NCBI RefSeq assembly: GCF_003034965.1
Contig: NZ_PZKE01000014.1
Location: 31,126-95,125 of the forward strand
Direction of reading: 5' to 3'
DNA: 64,000 nt
Source of the DNA: Fuscovulum blasticum DSM 2131
GTDB taxonomy: Bacteria > Pseudomonadota > Alphaproteobacteria > Rhodobacterales > Rhodobacteraceae
Position numbers and translations under genes: made by a program. Numbering within the stretch: position 1 is the first letter of the stretch; each line of letters starts with the position of its first letter. The notes below the pieces were generated by a model. The model ran no database searches, was not told where the DNA came from, and saw nothing but the letters and a program-made list of their open reading frames with translations. Below, piece by piece: positions 1 to 10,226 of this stretch.

Positions 1-155
1 ATGTCGGCCGTTTCGAGGCCGGCCTGCTGAAGCACCTGCGCACCAAGGGCAAGGCGCTGCTGGACGACATGACCAAGAATGACCGCAAGGTTGCGGGCGA
101 TCTTGAAAAGGCCATTCGCGCGGAACTCGACGCTTTCGCCAAAGACTTCGCCTGA
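1..155 (+). CDS. atpA: ATP synthase F1 alpha subunit, C-terminal end (partial)
   Basis: The frame is open from base 3 and ends in TGA at 153-155, giving the last 50 residues of a protein cut by the window edge. The tail [11 protein letters not shown] followed by a helix ending in AFAKDF resembles the C-terminus of alphaproteobacterial F1 alpha. The subunit is part of the catalytic alpha3beta3 head of the membrane ATP synthase. The identification rests on this tail and on atpG following 20 bases downstream, which matches the usual atpHAGDC order. Confidence 0.9.
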
Positions 156-175
156 GCCCCTGAAGGAGTAGGCAG

Positions 176-1036
176 ATGCCCAGCCTGAAGGACCTCAAGA
201 ACCGGATCGGAAGCGTCAAGAACACGCGGAAGATCACGAAGGCGATGCAGATGGTCGCCGCGGCGAAACTTCGTCGCGCGCAGGATTCGGCCGAAGCCGC
301 CCGTCCCTATGCTGAACGCATGGGGGCGGTGATTGCCTCGCTGGCCTCGGGGCAGGGTGCCGGTGCGCCCCGCCTTCTGGCAGGAAACGGTCGCGACCAG
401 ATTCACCTTCTGGTCGTGATGACCTCGGAACGCGGCCTTTGCGGCGGCTTCAACTCGACCATCGTGCGTCTGGCCCGCCAGCGCGCGAACGAGCTGGTGG
501 CGCAAGGCAAGACGGTCAAGATCCTGACCGTCGGCAAGAAGGGCCGTGAGCAGCTCAAGCGGGACTGGGCCAGCGCGTTTGTTGGCCATGTCGATCTGTC
601 GGACGTGCGGCGCCTTGGCTATTCCAACGCCCAGGGCATTGCGCGCGAAGTTCTGGCGGCCTTTGAGGCCGGCGAAGCCGATGTGGTGACGATCTTCTAC
701 AACCGCTTCCAGTCGGTGATCAGCCAGGTTCCGACCGCGCAACAGGTTATCCCCGCCAAGTTCGAGGCGGCCGAGACCAATGCGCTGTATGACTACGAAC
801 CCAGCGAAGAGGCCATTCTGGCCGACCTTCTGCCGCGGGGCGTGGCCACGCAGATCTTCACGGCGCTGCTGGAAAATGCCGCTTCGGAGCAGGGCGCGCG
901 GATGTCCGCCATGGACAACGCAACCCGCAACGCCGGCGACATGATCAACAAGCTGACGATCCAGTACAACCGGAGCCGTCAGGCCGCGATCACCAAGGAG
1001 CTGATCGAAATCATCTCCGGCGCCGAGGCCCTGTAA
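176..1036 (+). CDS. atpG: ATP synthase F1 gamma subunit
   Basis: This 286-residue protein is the central rotor shaft of the F1 ATPase, which couples proton flow through Fo to catalysis in the beta subunits. The N-terminal helix ([20 protein letters not shown]) and the C-terminal helix ([15 protein letters not shown], then [16 protein letters not shown]) are the conserved coiled-coil elements of the family, and length is normal. The start is an ATG behind a GGAG Shine-Dalgarno sequence. It follows atpA by 20 bases and precedes the extra gene X, so it sits in the atp operon. Confidence 0.98.
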   Translation: MPSLKDLKNRIGSVKNTRKITKAMQMVAAAKLRRAQDSAEAARPYAERMGAVIASLASGQGAGAPRLLAGNGRDQIHLLVVMTSERGLCGGFNSTIVRLARQRANELVAQGKTVKILTVGKKGREQLKRDWASAFVGHVDLSDVRRLGYSNAQGIAREVLAAFEAGEADVVTIFYNRFQSVISQVPTAQQVIPAKFEAAETNALYDYEPSEEAILADLLPRGVATQIFTALLENAASEQGARMSAMDNATRNAGDMINKLTIQYNRSRQAAITKELIEIISGAEAL

Positions 1037-1042
1037 GACGCC

Positions 1043-1792
1043 ATGAAACCCGTGCCGACATATGTGCAGGACAAGGACGAGAGCACGCTGATGTTCTCGG
1101 TCTGCTCGTTGGTGCGGGATCAGGCGAAATACGACCGTCTGCTCGAGTCGTTCGAGCGGTTCGGTTTCACCCCGGACAAGGCCGAGTTTCTGGCGGCCGA
1201 CAATCGTGAGGGCAACCAGTTCCACGGGTTTTCCTGGCACAAGCAGATGCTGCCCCGTTGCAAGGGCCGCTATGTGATCTTCTGCCATGAGGATGTGGAG
1301 CTGGTCGACCGCGGCTACGACGATCTGGTTGCCGCGATCGAGGCGCTGGAAGAGGCCGATCCGAAGTGGCTGGTGGCCGGTGTTGCCGGCAGCCCCTGGC
1401 GGCCGCTGAACCACAGCGTCACCGCGCAGGCGCTGCACATCAGCGATGTCTTCGGCAACGACCGTCGGCGGGGCAATGTGCCCTGCCGGGTGGAAAGCCT
1501 GGACGAATGTTTTCTGCTGATGCGGCGGCTGAAGCCGGTGCTGAACTCTTACGACATGCAGGGGTTCCACTACTACGGGGCGGATCTTTGCCTGCAGGCG
1601 GAATTTCTGGGCGGTCGCGCCTATGCGATCGACTTTCACCTGCACCACTACGGCCGCGCGATCGCGGATGAGAACTTCCATCGCCTGCGCCAGGAAATGG
1701 CGCAGAAATACCGCCGCTGGTTCCCCGGCCGGATCCTTCACTGTGTGACGGGACGGGTGGCACTGGGCGGCGGATGGTATGAGGCCCGATAG
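1043..1792 (+). CDS. Glycosyltransferase-like protein inserted in the atp operon (gene X)
   Basis: A 249-residue soluble protein lies 6 bases after atpG and 69 bases before atpD, on the same strand, so it is almost certainly co-transcribed with the ATPase genes. It is not a known ATPase subunit. Residues 17-90 resemble a small GT2-like glycosyltransferase fold, with FSVCSLVRD near the start and an acidic cluster CHEDVEL at 81-87 in the place of the nucleotide-sugar/metal motif. No signal peptide or membrane segment is visible. From memory, an unidentified reading frame was reported at the same place in the atp operon of Rhodobacter blasticus. Function unknown; the glycosyltransferase assignment is tentative. 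Confidence 0.6.
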   Translation: MKPVPTYVQDKDESTLMFSVCSLVRDQAKYDRLLESFERFGFTPDKAEFLAADNREGNQFHGFSWHKQMLPRCKGRYVIFCHEDVELVDRGYDDLVAAIEALEEADPKWLVAGVAGSPWRPLNHSVTAQALHISDVFGNDRRRGNVPCRVESLDECFLLMRRLKPVLNSYDMQGFHYYGADLCLQAEFLGGRAYAIDFHLHHYGRAIADENFHRLRQEMAQKYRRWFPGRILHCVTGRVALGGGWYEAR

Positions 1793-1816
1793 GCGCAGGT
1801 CATCGGAAATAGGTAG

Positions 1817-3298
<1,482 letters not shown>

Positions 3299-3307
3299 GG
3301 GGGCGTC

Positions 3308-3700
3308 ATGGCAGCAACCCTGCAATTCGACCTGGTTTCCCCTGAACGGCGGCTTGCCTCCGTTCAGGCGACCGAGGTGCAGATCCCCGGTGCCGCTGGC
3401 GACATGACGGCGATGCAAGGCCATGCGCCGACCATTACCACCCTGCGCCCCGGCATCCTGCGCGCCGTTTCGGCCGAAGGCACCAAGGCCTATGTGGTGA
3501 CCGGCGGCTTCGCCGAAATCAGCGCGACCGGCGTTTCGGTCCTGGCCGAACGCGCGGTGCCGCTGGACGAAATGGACGCCAAGCTGATGGATCAGCTTGT
3601 TGCCGACGCTTCTGCCGCCAGCAGTGTCGGTGTGGACAAGGACACCGCCGAAAAGGCAATGTCCGATCTGCAGGCGATGAAGGCCGCAGCCGGCTTCTGA
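3308..3700 (+). CDS. atpC: ATP synthase F1 epsilon subunit
   Basis: A 130-residue protein of the size expected for epsilon. The N-terminal beta-sandwich begins [11 protein letters not shown] and contains the conserved [19 protein letters not shown] segment. Epsilon joins the gamma shaft to the c-ring and regulates ATP hydrolysis. This is the last gene of the atp operon, with a strong intrinsic terminator 28 bases downstream. Confidence 0.97.
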   Translation: MAATLQFDLVSPERRLASVQATEVQIPGAAGDMTAMQGHAPTITTLRPGILRAVSAEGTKAYVVTGGFAEISATGVSVLAERAVPLDEMDAKLMDQLVADASAASSVGVDKDTAEKAMSDLQAMKAAAGF

Positions 3701-3727
3701 GCCAGGCCACGGCCCGTGATCATATGT

Positions 3728-3756
3728 CCCCCGCCGATGGCGGGGGCATTTCTTTT
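3728..3756 (+). terminator. Intrinsic terminator of the atp operon
   Basis: An 8-bp perfect GC stem (CCCCCGCC at 3728-3735 and GGCGGGGG at 3739-3746) closes a GAT loop and is followed by ATTTCTTTT. It lies 28 bases after the atpC stop, as expected for the end of the atp transcript. Confidence 0.9.
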
Positions 3757-3812
3757 AACTAGTCGCTCACATTTGTACTGTGTAGTTGTCACAAAGTTGA
3801 TGGAGTGACGTT

Positions 3813-4160
3813 ATGCTGCGTCTTGGGGCTTCGGTCGGCGTACATCAAGGATCGCGGATTCTGTTTTCGGATTTTGCGGACGGCGGGCAGATGTGGACGG
3901 GGAATGGCCCGCGCGAATACCGCCTGGACGTGACCTTTCCCGAACCCTTCACCCGGACGCCGGCGGTTACGGTTGGCCTGTCGATGTGGGACATGGACCA
4001 CAAGACCAATTCCCGCATGGACATCGGCGCCGAAAACATCACGCCGCAGGGCTTTCAGATCGTGTTCAAGACCTGGGGCGATACGCGCATTGCGCGGGTC
4101 CGGGCCGACTGGCTGGCCATTGGCTCGGTCCGCGATGATGAGGATTGGGAAATCGAATAG
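3813..4160 (+). CDS. H-type lectin domain protein
   Basis: A 115-residue protein consisting of essentially one H-type lectin-like domain: the pattern VTFPEPFTRTPAVTVGLSMWD, then GFQIVF.TWGDTRIARVRADWLAIG, matches the six-stranded sandwich first described in invertebrate agglutinins. There is no signal peptide, so a cytoplasmic or non-classically exported protein is implied. It lies 112 bases after the atpC stop, beyond the terminator, and thus probably has its own promoter. The ligand is unknown. Confidence 0.75.
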   Translation: MLRLGASVGVHQGSRILFSDFADGGQMWTGNGPREYRLDVTFPEPFTRTPAVTVGLSMWDMDHKTNSRMDIGAENITPQGFQIVFKTWGDTRIARVRADWLAIGSVRDDEDWEIE

Positions 4161-4187
4161 CGCCGGTCCTTGCCAGGGGCGGCCGCG

Positions 4188-5621
4188 TCAGAACCGATAG
4201 GCCAGTCGCAGCGCGCCCCAGTGCTGGCCCTGCACCAGAATGGGTGCCGAGACATCCTTCATCATCACGAAGTTGTCCCCGCCCATGTCGCGCCGGTAGA
4301 TCTGCATCAGGAACGGGGCGGTTGACCGGGCTGCTGCCTGCCCCACCCTGTCGGCAAAGATGCGGCGGTTGCGGCAATGGGCGGCATTCCAGACCGGATC
4401 AGGGCCCTGCGGGGCCGAGAATTTGCGGTTGTGGGTCGGCAGATACCCGGTCCTGTTCACTGCGGCACAGAACACCACCCGCGGGTCCAGCGCCAGTACC
4501 GGTTCCTGCACCGGGGGGGGCAGCCGGTCTGTCAGGGCGGTGAAGGGGGCCAGCACCTGCTGCGGGGCCGTGCCCGGAACCGGCTCATAGGCGGTCGAGA
4601 ACAGGTCTGCCCCCGAAATCTCACCCTTTGCAAGGGCTGCTTCCAGTGCCTGACCGATCTGACGGGCGCGGTCCATGGCCGCGTCGATCAGGGGGCGGTC
4701 TGCGGTTGCCCCGCCAAGGGCGAACATGTGCTGCACCATCCCTTCGCCCAGATGCACCAGCGCGGCGACGCGATCCCGCGCTTCGTTCACCAGACCGGCC
4801 TGGGCGGTTACTTCATCATGCAGGGCCCGGAAGGTGGGGGCAAAGCCCTGCATCACCCCGCGCAGACGTGCCGCCTCATCCGACAGGGTGGACAGCTCGC
4901 CGTCCGCCTGTGCCGCCTGGGCGCCGATCAGGCGCAGGGCGGTTTCTGACGCGGCAAGTTCGGCCATGCCGGCCTGCGCCTGCACGGCCACCCCCTGGGC
5001 TTCGGCCTGCAGGATCCCGATCTCGCCCGCCAGGGCGCCCACGGTATCCGAAATCAGCCGTGCCGCATCGGTGGCCTGGGCGGCCAGCGCGTTCACCGCA
5101 TCGGCCACGACCGCAAAGCCGCGCCCGGCGGGGCCGGCGCGGGCGGCCTCGATCTTGGCGTTGATCGCCAGCAGGCTGACCTCGCGCGCGATTTCCAGCA
5201 CCCTTGCATTTGACTGGCTGGCGGCGCGCATTGCCTGGTCGATGCGGCCCAACTGCCCGCCGACGCCGCCCACCCAGCCCATCACCTGCTGGCTGGAGGA
5301 CAGCGCAAGCCCGACTTGGCCGGTTGATGTGGCCAGCGCTCCGATCAGCCCGCCGATCACCGATGACAGCCGATCGGTCGCCGCGATCATGGTGGCACTG
5401 GCGGCTGAAACCCCGCGGGCCCCGCCCCGCGCTTCGGTCAGCCGGGCGAGTTGCTGGCGGGCTGCCGATTCCACACCTTCCAGAAAGCCCGCGACATCAA
5501 CGATGTCATGCCCCAACTGCATGGAAACCGACGCCATCTCGTCAAGGATACGGTCCATAGACTGCCGCAGCGGAGGGGGCGGCGGAGAGGCAAGGGGGAC
5601 GGCTGACGAAGGGGGGGGCAT
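4188..5621 (-). CDS. Soluble methyl-accepting chemotaxis protein with C-terminal sensor-like domain
   Basis: A 477-residue chemoreceptor-type protein without a convincing membrane segment. The signalling hairpin tip is clear at about residues 146-179 (EVSLLAINAKIEAARAG, then GRGFAVVADAVNAL), which is the CheA/CheW contact region. It is followed by long helices and a distinct C-terminal domain (about 384-477; GYLPTHNRKFSAPQG, DRVG, YRRDMGG, APILVQGQHWG) seen at the end of many alphaproteobacterial receptors and probably a PAS/Cache-like sensor. The order signal domain then sensor is the reverse of classical receptors. The ATG at 5621 was chosen; an in-frame GTG at 5654 would add 11 residues, and neither has a strong ribosome site. 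Confidence 0.85.
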   Translation of the reverse strand: MPPPSSAVPLASPPPPPLRQSMDRILDEMASVSMQLGHDIVDVAGFLEGVESAARQQLARLTEARGGARGVSAASATMIAATDRLSSVIGGLIGALATSTGQVGLALSSSQQVMGWVGGVGGQLGRIDQAMRAASQSNARVLEIAREVSLLAINAKIEAARAGPAGRGFAVVADAVNALAAQATDAARLISDTVGALAGEIGILQAEAQGVAVQAQAGMAELAASETALRLIGAQAAQADGELSTLSDEAARLRGVMQGFAPTFRALHDEVTAQAGLVNEARDRVAALVHLGEGMVQHMFALGGATADRPLIDAAMDRARQIGQALEAALAKGEISGADLFSTAYEPVPGTAPQQVLAPFTALTDRLPPPVQEPVLALDPRVVFCAAVNRTGYLPTHNRKFSAPQGPDPVWNAAHCRNRRIFADRVGQAAARSTAPFLMQIYRRDMGGDNFVMMKDVSAPILVQGQHWGALRLAYRF

Positions 5622-5691
5622 GCGGAGCGCGGCTCCGGGCAGGTATGGCGCCACACTGACCGACAGCCGTTTCCGCCCGGTTAATGCCGGC

Positions 5692-6711
5692 TCACCCGCG
5701 CGGGTAGAGGCCTTCGTAGATGGGCGTCAGGGTCTCGGTCTCGAACAGGCTGGAGACCGACATGCCGCCCCAGATGTTCAGGATCGCCTGTGCGAACATC
5801 GGTGCGGTCGGCACGATGCGGATGTTCTTTGCCGCCTGCACCTTGTCGCCCTGTTCGATGGAATCGGTGATCACCAGCGATTTCATCACCGATTTCGACA
5901 CCCGCTCGACCGCCGGGCCCGACAGCACGCCATGGGTGATGTAGGAATGAACTTCCTTCGCGCCCTGTTCCATCAGCACCTCGGCCGCCTTGCACAGGGT
6001 TCCGGCGGTGTCGCAGATGTCGTCGACGATGATGCAGACCTTGCCCTCGACATTGCCGATCACCGTCATCTCGGCCACTTCGCCGGCCTTTTCGCGCCGC
6101 TTGTCCACGATCGACAGGGGCGCGTTGATCCGCTTGGCCAGTTCGCGGGCGCGGGCCACGCCACCCACGTCGGGCGAGACGACCATCACCTCATCAAGGC
6201 GGCCCTTGAAATGGTGTTCGATGTCCAGCGCGAAGACCGGGCTGGCATAGAGGTTGTCCACCGGAATGTCGAAGAAGCCCTGAATCTGCGCGGCGTGCAG
6301 GTCCAGGGTCAGCACGCGGTCCACGCCGGCCTGGGTGATGAGGTTCGCCACCAGCTTTGCCGAGATCGGTGTGCGGGCCTTGGCGCGGCGGTCCTGGCGG
6401 GCATAGCCGAAATAGGGGATCACGGCGGTGATGCGCGCCGCCGACGACCGGCGCAGCGCATCGACCATGATCAGCAGTTCCATCAGGTTGTCATTCGCCG
6501 GGTTCGACGTGGGCTGGATGACATACATGTCTTCGCCCCGGACATTCTCATAGACCTCGACGAAGATTTCCTGATCGTTGAAGCGTTCGATCCGCGCCTC
6601 GACCAGATTGATCGACATGCCCCGGTGCATCGACATCCGACGCGCGATGGATTTCGCAAGGCTGAGGTTGGCATTGCCGGAAATCAGTTTCGGCTCGGTG
6701 ATGGCGGGCAT
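5692..6711 (-). CDS. prs: Ribose-phosphate pyrophosphokinase (PRPP synthetase)
   Basis: A 339-residue enzyme that makes PRPP from ribose 5-phosphate and ATP for nucleotide, His, Trp and NAD synthesis. Diagnostic segments are the flexible catalytic loop [17 protein letters not shown] (about 104-120), [17 protein letters not shown], the pyrophosphate loop SPDVGG (about 179-184) and the PRPP-binding motif DDICDTAGT (230-238). The ATG at 6711 has a GGAG Shine-Dalgarno sequence 8 bases upstream. The 33 codons open further upstream are proline-rich and not part of the family, so they were excluded. It is divergent from the hydrolase gene at 6876. Confidence 0.97.
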   Translation of the reverse strand: MPAITEPKLISGNANLSLAKSIARRMSMHRGMSINLVEARIERFNDQEIFVEVYENVRGEDMYVIQPTSNPANDNLMELLIMVDALRRSSAARITAVIPYFGYARQDRRAKARTPISAKLVANLITQAGVDRVLTLDLHAAQIQGFFDIPVDNLYASPVFALDIEHHFKGRLDEVMVVSPDVGGVARARELAKRINAPLSIVDKRREKAGEVAEMTVIGNVEGKVCIIVDDICDTAGTLCKAAEVLMEQGAKEVHSYITHGVLSGPAVERVSKSVMKSLVITDSIEQGDKVQAAKNIRIVPTAPMFAQAILNIWGGMSVSSLFETETLTPIYEGLYPRG

Positions 6712-6821
6712 TTGAACACTCCGGCTGGGCAACGGAATCGGTTGCGGCGGGCATAGCACCGGGGCGGGCGGGGCGCAAAGGGGCGGCGGCACTTCCTGAG
6801 AAGGCAACACGCCGGATTGGC

Positions 6822-6850
6822 TTGAACATGGGCTTTTGCGGGTCTATGGC
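6822..6850 (+). promoter_or_regulatory. Candidate promoter for the 6876 hydrolase gene
   Basis: TTGAAC (6822-6827) and TATGGC (6845-6850) are separated by exactly 17 bases and lie 25 bases before the start codon. It fits a sigma-70 pattern but was found by eye only. Confidence 0.4.
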
Positions 6851-6875
6851 GAAAACCTGTGTTGCGGAATGACCA

Positions 6876-7682
6876 ATGCCTGAAGATTTCACTGCCCCGC
6901 CGCTTGCCCCCGTGCGCGTCTGGGACCGGGGTGATCCGCGCCCGGTTCTGGCGGTGCATTGCAGCCTTGCCCATGCCGGAGCGTGGTCCGGTCTGGTCGA
7001 AAGGCTGCACGGGCTGACGCTGACCGCGATGGACCTGCCCGGTCATGGCCGCGCGCCCGATTGGGATGGCATTGCCGACCTTCAGGATCTGGCCACCCGC
7101 GATGCGATTGCACTGGCCGAGGCGCAGGGGCGCCCGGTTGACCTGTTCGGCCACAGTTTCGGCGCCACCGTCTGCCTGCGGATCGCGCTGGAGCGCCCTG
7201 ATCTGGTGCGCAGTCTGGTTCTGGTCGAACCCGTGCTGTTTGCCGCCGCGCGCAGCCATGCCGCCTTTGCCGGGTTTCAGGCCCGCCATGAGGCGGTGGC
7301 CGCGGCCATGGCAAGCAACCGGGCCGAGGCGGCGGCGCTGTTTCATGCCGACTGGGGCAATGGCGAGGCGCTGGCCGATCTGCCGGACCGCCAGCGGCAC
7401 TATATCATCGACCGCATCCACCACATCGCGGCGCAATCCGCCGCCCTGGTGGACGACCGCGCGGGTCTGACGCGGCCCGGCGGGCTTGAATCCGTGGCCG
7501 TGCCGGTGCTGCTGATCGAAGGATCGGAAAGCCCGGCGATCATCGAGGCGATTCAGGGGGCGCTTGCCGCACGCTTGCCGCGCGCCATCCGGCTGATCGT
7601 GCCGGGGGCGGGGCATATGGTGCCGATCACCCACCCGCATCTGATTGCGCCCGCGATACAGGCGCATCTCGACGCGGCCTGA
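6876..7682 (+). CDS. Alpha/beta hydrolase
   Basis: A 268-residue alpha/beta-hydrolase fold protein. The nucleophile elbow GHSFGA places the catalytic serine at about residue 94, the oxyanion region is near HCSLAHAG, and the C-terminal GAGHMVPITHP supplies the histidine (about 247). DLPGHGRAPDW is the usual loop after strand 4. No signal peptide is visible. The substrate cannot be predicted. It is divergent from prs and converges with the threonine aldolase gene with 9 bases between stops. Confidence 0.85.
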   Translation: MPEDFTAPPLAPVRVWDRGDPRPVLAVHCSLAHAGAWSGLVERLHGLTLTAMDLPGHGRAPDWDGIADLQDLATRDAIALAEAQGRPVDLFGHSFGATVCLRIALERPDLVRSLVLVEPVLFAAARSHAAFAGFQARHEAVAAAMASNRAEAAALFHADWGNGEALADLPDRQRHYIIDRIHHIAAQSAALVDDRAGLTRPGGLESVAVPVLLIEGSESPAIIEAIQGALAARLPRAIRLIVPGAGHMVPITHPHLIAPAIQAHLDAA

Positions 7683-7691
7683 GCGGGCGTT

Positions 7692-8720
7692 TCAGCCGGC
7701 CAGAGCCGCAAGAAAGCGGTCGACATCCGCGCCGGTGGTGTTCCAGCTTGTCACCAGCCGCGCCGCTTCGCGCCCCTCGGGGGCGGGCATCTCGTAATAG
7801 ACGGCCCCGGAGGCCTGCAGCCGGGCATGGGTGCCGGCGGGCCATTCGGGGAACATCATGTTGGCCTGAACGGGGTGGGTCTGGCGCACGCCGGGAATGG
7901 TGGCCAACCCCGCCGCCAGCCGCGCGGCGGCGGCATTGGCCTGCGCGGCCAGCCGCAACCAGAGGCCGCCGTCCAGATAGGCGTCCATCTGCGCGGCCAG
8001 ATAGCGGTGTTTCGAGAAGAGATGACCGCCGCGCTTGCGGCGCAGCTCGAATTCCCAGGCTTTGGCCGGATCGAAGATCACCACCGCCTCGACGCCCAGA
8101 CAGCCGTTCTTGGTACCGCCGAACGAGAGCAGATCAATGCCGGCCTTCCACGTCATCTCGGCCGCCGTCGCGCCCGTTGCCACCAGCGCATTGGCGAAGC
8201 GGGCCCCGTCCAGATGGCAGGGCAGGCCGAAGTCATGCGCGGCGGCGGCCAAGGCCGCAATTTCCGCCGGGGTGTGGACGGTTCCCGCCTCGGTCACGTT
8301 GGTGATCGACACCGCCCCGCGCTGCACGCCATGCACGCTGCCGCCGGTGCCAGCGATGGTGGCGCGCAGGCCTTCGGGCGTCATCCGTCCATGGGGGCCG
8401 TCCACCAGAACCAGCTTGGCGCCGTTGGAATAGAACTCGGGCGCGCCACATTCATCCTCGGCGATATGGGCGTGCCGGTGGCAGAAGATCGCGCTCCAAG
8501 GTGGGGCCACGGTTGCCAGGGCCAGTGCGTTGGCGGCGGTTCCCGTCGCCACCAGATGCACCGCCGCCTCGGGGGCCTCGAACAGCTCGCGCAGGCGGTC
8601 CTGCACCCGTTCGGTCAGCGCATCGGCGCCGTAGCCGCGGGTGAAGCCGTCATTGGCGGCGGCCAGCGCGGCCATGACTTCGGGCGCCGCGCCCGAGCTG
8701 TTGTCAGAGGCGAAAAACAT
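7692..8720 (-). CDS. ltaE: Low-specificity L-threonine aldolase
   Basis: A 342-residue PLP enzyme of the beta-eliminating lyase/threonine aldolase family, which cleaves L-threonine or allo-threonine to glycine and acetaldehyde. Seen in the sequence are the N-terminal FASDNSSGAAPEV, the ring-stacking histidine region HRHAHIAEDE (81-90), the PLP aspartate in HLDGARF (171) and the Schiff-base lysine in SFGGTKNG (204). The frame is open upstream, but the ATG at 8720 is where homology begins. It shares one base with the stop codon of the upstream YcgN-like gene (TGATG), suggesting translational coupling. Confidence 0.93.
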   Translation of the reverse strand: MFFASDNSSGAAPEVMAALAAANDGFTRGYGADALTERVQDRLRELFEAPEAAVHLVATGTAANALALATVAPPWSAIFCHRHAHIAEDECGAPEFYSNGAKLVLVDGPHGRMTPEGLRATIAGTGGSVHGVQRGAVSITNVTEAGTVHTPAEIAALAAAAHDFGLPCHLDGARFANALVATGATAAEMTWKAGIDLLSFGGTKNGCLGVEAVVIFDPAKAWEFELRRKRGGHLFSKHRYLAAQMDAYLDGGLWLRLAAQANAAAARLAAGLATIPGVRQTHPVQANMMFPEWPAGTHARLQASGAVYYEMPAPEGREAARLVTSWNTTGADVDRFLAALAG

Positions 8721-9172
8721 CAGGGCCGTTCCTCGATGATGTGGTCTTCCCAGTCGTCCTCGGGGACGGCTGCTTCCGAAAGGGTCTGCCCCCGGACCGA
8801 ATGTCCCGAGGAATGGGTGGTTTCCGCGTCGCCCGTCACCAGCGGGTGCCAGTCGGGAAGTGGCTCTCCCAGCCAAAGCAGCTTGTAGGCGCAGGTGGAG
8901 GGCATCCAGTAGGCCACGCGCGGCAGCGACTTGGGCGTCAGCACCACACATTCGGGAACATGTTTCTTGCGGTTCGGATAGTCGGCGCAGCGGCAACCGG
9001 CATCATCGAACAGCCGGCAGGCGATGCGGGTGTAAAGCACCTCGCCCGTGTCCTCGAACTCCAGCTTGTTCAGGCAGCACTTGCCGCAACCGTCACAAAG
9101 CGCCTCCCATTCGGGGGCGGTCATCTTCTTCAGCGGGACGGTTTCCCAGAACCGGGGGCGCAGCTTTTCCAT
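8720..9172 (-). CDS. YcgN/YkgJ-type cysteine-cluster protein
   Basis: A 150-residue protein with the family opening LRPRFWETVPLKKMT followed by the metal-binding cluster CDGCGKCC and later cysteines in CRLFDDAGCRC and HVPEC. This family is thought to bind zinc or an Fe-S centre; its role is not established. The ATG at 9172 agrees with the usual start of the family. An in-frame TTG at 9217 would add 15 residues and is less likely. It is translationally coupled to ltaE. Confidence 0.88.
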   Translation of the reverse strand: MEKLRPRFWETVPLKKMTAPEWEALCDGCGKCCLNKLEFEDTGEVLYTRIACRLFDDAGCRCADYPNRKKHVPECVVLTPKSLPRVAYWMPSTCAYKLLWLGEPLPDWHPLVTGDAETTHSSGHSVRGQTLSEAAVPEDDWEDHIIEERP

Positions 9173-9213
9173 GCGGGCAACCTGCGCTGAACGCGGCCGG
9201 AAGGGAAGGGGAG

Positions 9214-9237
9214 GCAAAAATCTTCCAGAATTTTTGC
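9214..9237. repeat. AT-rich inverted repeat between ribF and the YcgN-like gene
   Basis: GCAAAAAT (9214-9221) and ATTTTTGC (9230-9237) are perfect 8-base arms around an 8-base spacer. It lies in the 90-base gap between two minus-strand genes. It could form a hairpin or be an operator; no T-tract follows. Confidence 0.5.
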
Positions 9238-9262
9238 GGTTGCCCCTGAAGGAACCCGGGGC

Positions 9263-10186
9263 CTAGACCGCCGACAGGATCGCCCTTGCGCGGGCGCAGT
9301 CGGCCTGCATCTGGTCGATCAGGGCCTGCAGCCCGTCGAACTTCAGCTCGGGGCGCAGGTAATCGACCAGCGCGACCGAAAGGTGGTGGCCGTAAAGATC
9401 GCCCTTGAAATCCAGCAGGTTGGTTTCAAGGTTCGGCACCTGCCCGTCGAACATCGGCCGCACGCCAAGGCTGGCCGCGCCCATATAGGTGCCGACCTGC
9501 GGTCCGGTCCGCACATCGACCTTGACCGCATAGACGCCGAAGCGGGGCAGGTGCAGCCCGTCCAGCGCCATGTTGGCGGTGGGGAAGCCCAGTTCGCGGC
9601 CGCGCTTTTCGCCGTGGATCACCTCGCCCTCGATCCGGTGCCAGTGGCCCAGCATGGCGGCGGCATCGCGCGGGCGGCCTTCGGTCAGCGCGGTGCGGAT
9701 CGCGGTGGACGACACCTCGATCCCGCCTTGCCGCAGCAGCGGTGCGATGGTGGTGCGGAACCCCAGCTCGCGGCCCAGCCGGGCCAGATCCTCGGCCGTG
9801 CCGGCGCGGCCCTTGCCGAAGCGGAAGTCTTCGCCCACCACCAGATGCGAGATGCCCAGACCTTTCATCAGCACCTGGCCGGCGAAGTCTTCCGGCGACA
9901 GGCCCGACAGCAGCGTTCCGAACTGAAGCTGGAACAGATGTTCGACGCCCAGCTTGTCCAGCCGGTTCGCTCGCGCCTCGGCATTCATCAGGCGGAAGGC
10001 GGGGGCGTCGGGGGCGAAGAACTGCCGTGGGTGCGGTTCAAAGGTGATCACCCCAAGCGGGCCTTGTCCGCGCGCAAGGTCGATGACCGAGCGGTGGCCC
10101 AGATGCACCCCGTCGAAATTGCCCATTGCGCAGGATGCCCCGCGCGCGGCCGGGTCAAGCCATTGCCAGTCCTGATGAATCTGCAT
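9263..10186 (-). CDS. ribF: Bifunctional riboflavin kinase / FAD synthetase
   Basis: A 307-residue two-domain enzyme that phosphorylates riboflavin to FMN and adenylylates FMN to FAD. The N-terminal nucleotidyltransferase domain carries GNFDGVHLGH (22-31), EPHP and the SSTAIR motif. The C-terminal flavokinase domain (about 180-305) carries GFPTANM and the conserved NLETNLLDFKGDLYG segment. Length is normal. It supplies cofactors for flavoproteins such as the FAD oxidoreductases at 34930 and 36524, but there is no operon link. Confidence 0.96.
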   Translation of the reverse strand: MQIHQDWQWLDPAARGASCAMGNFDGVHLGHRSVIDLARGQGPLGVITFEPHPRQFFAPDAPAFRLMNAEARANRLDKLGVEHLFQLQFGTLLSGLSPEDFAGQVLMKGLGISHLVVGEDFRFGKGRAGTAEDLARLGRELGFRTTIAPLLRQGGIEVSSTAIRTALTEGRPRDAAAMLGHWHRIEGEVIHGEKRGRELGFPTANMALDGLHLPRFGVYAVKVDVRTGPQVGTYMGAASLGVRPMFDGQVPNLETNLLDFKGDLYGHHLSVALVDYLRPELKFDGLQALIDQMQADCARARAILSAV

Positions 10187-10226
10187 CGGCCCCCCGGGCA
10201 GCGGGCCGGCGTCGGGCGCGGGCCGC

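Noticed and set aside
4675..6756. 693-codon open frame on the plus strand
   Set aside because: It is antisense to the chemoreceptor and prs genes, has a low-complexity Ala/Arg-rich product and no family resemblance; long antisense frames are expected at this GC content.
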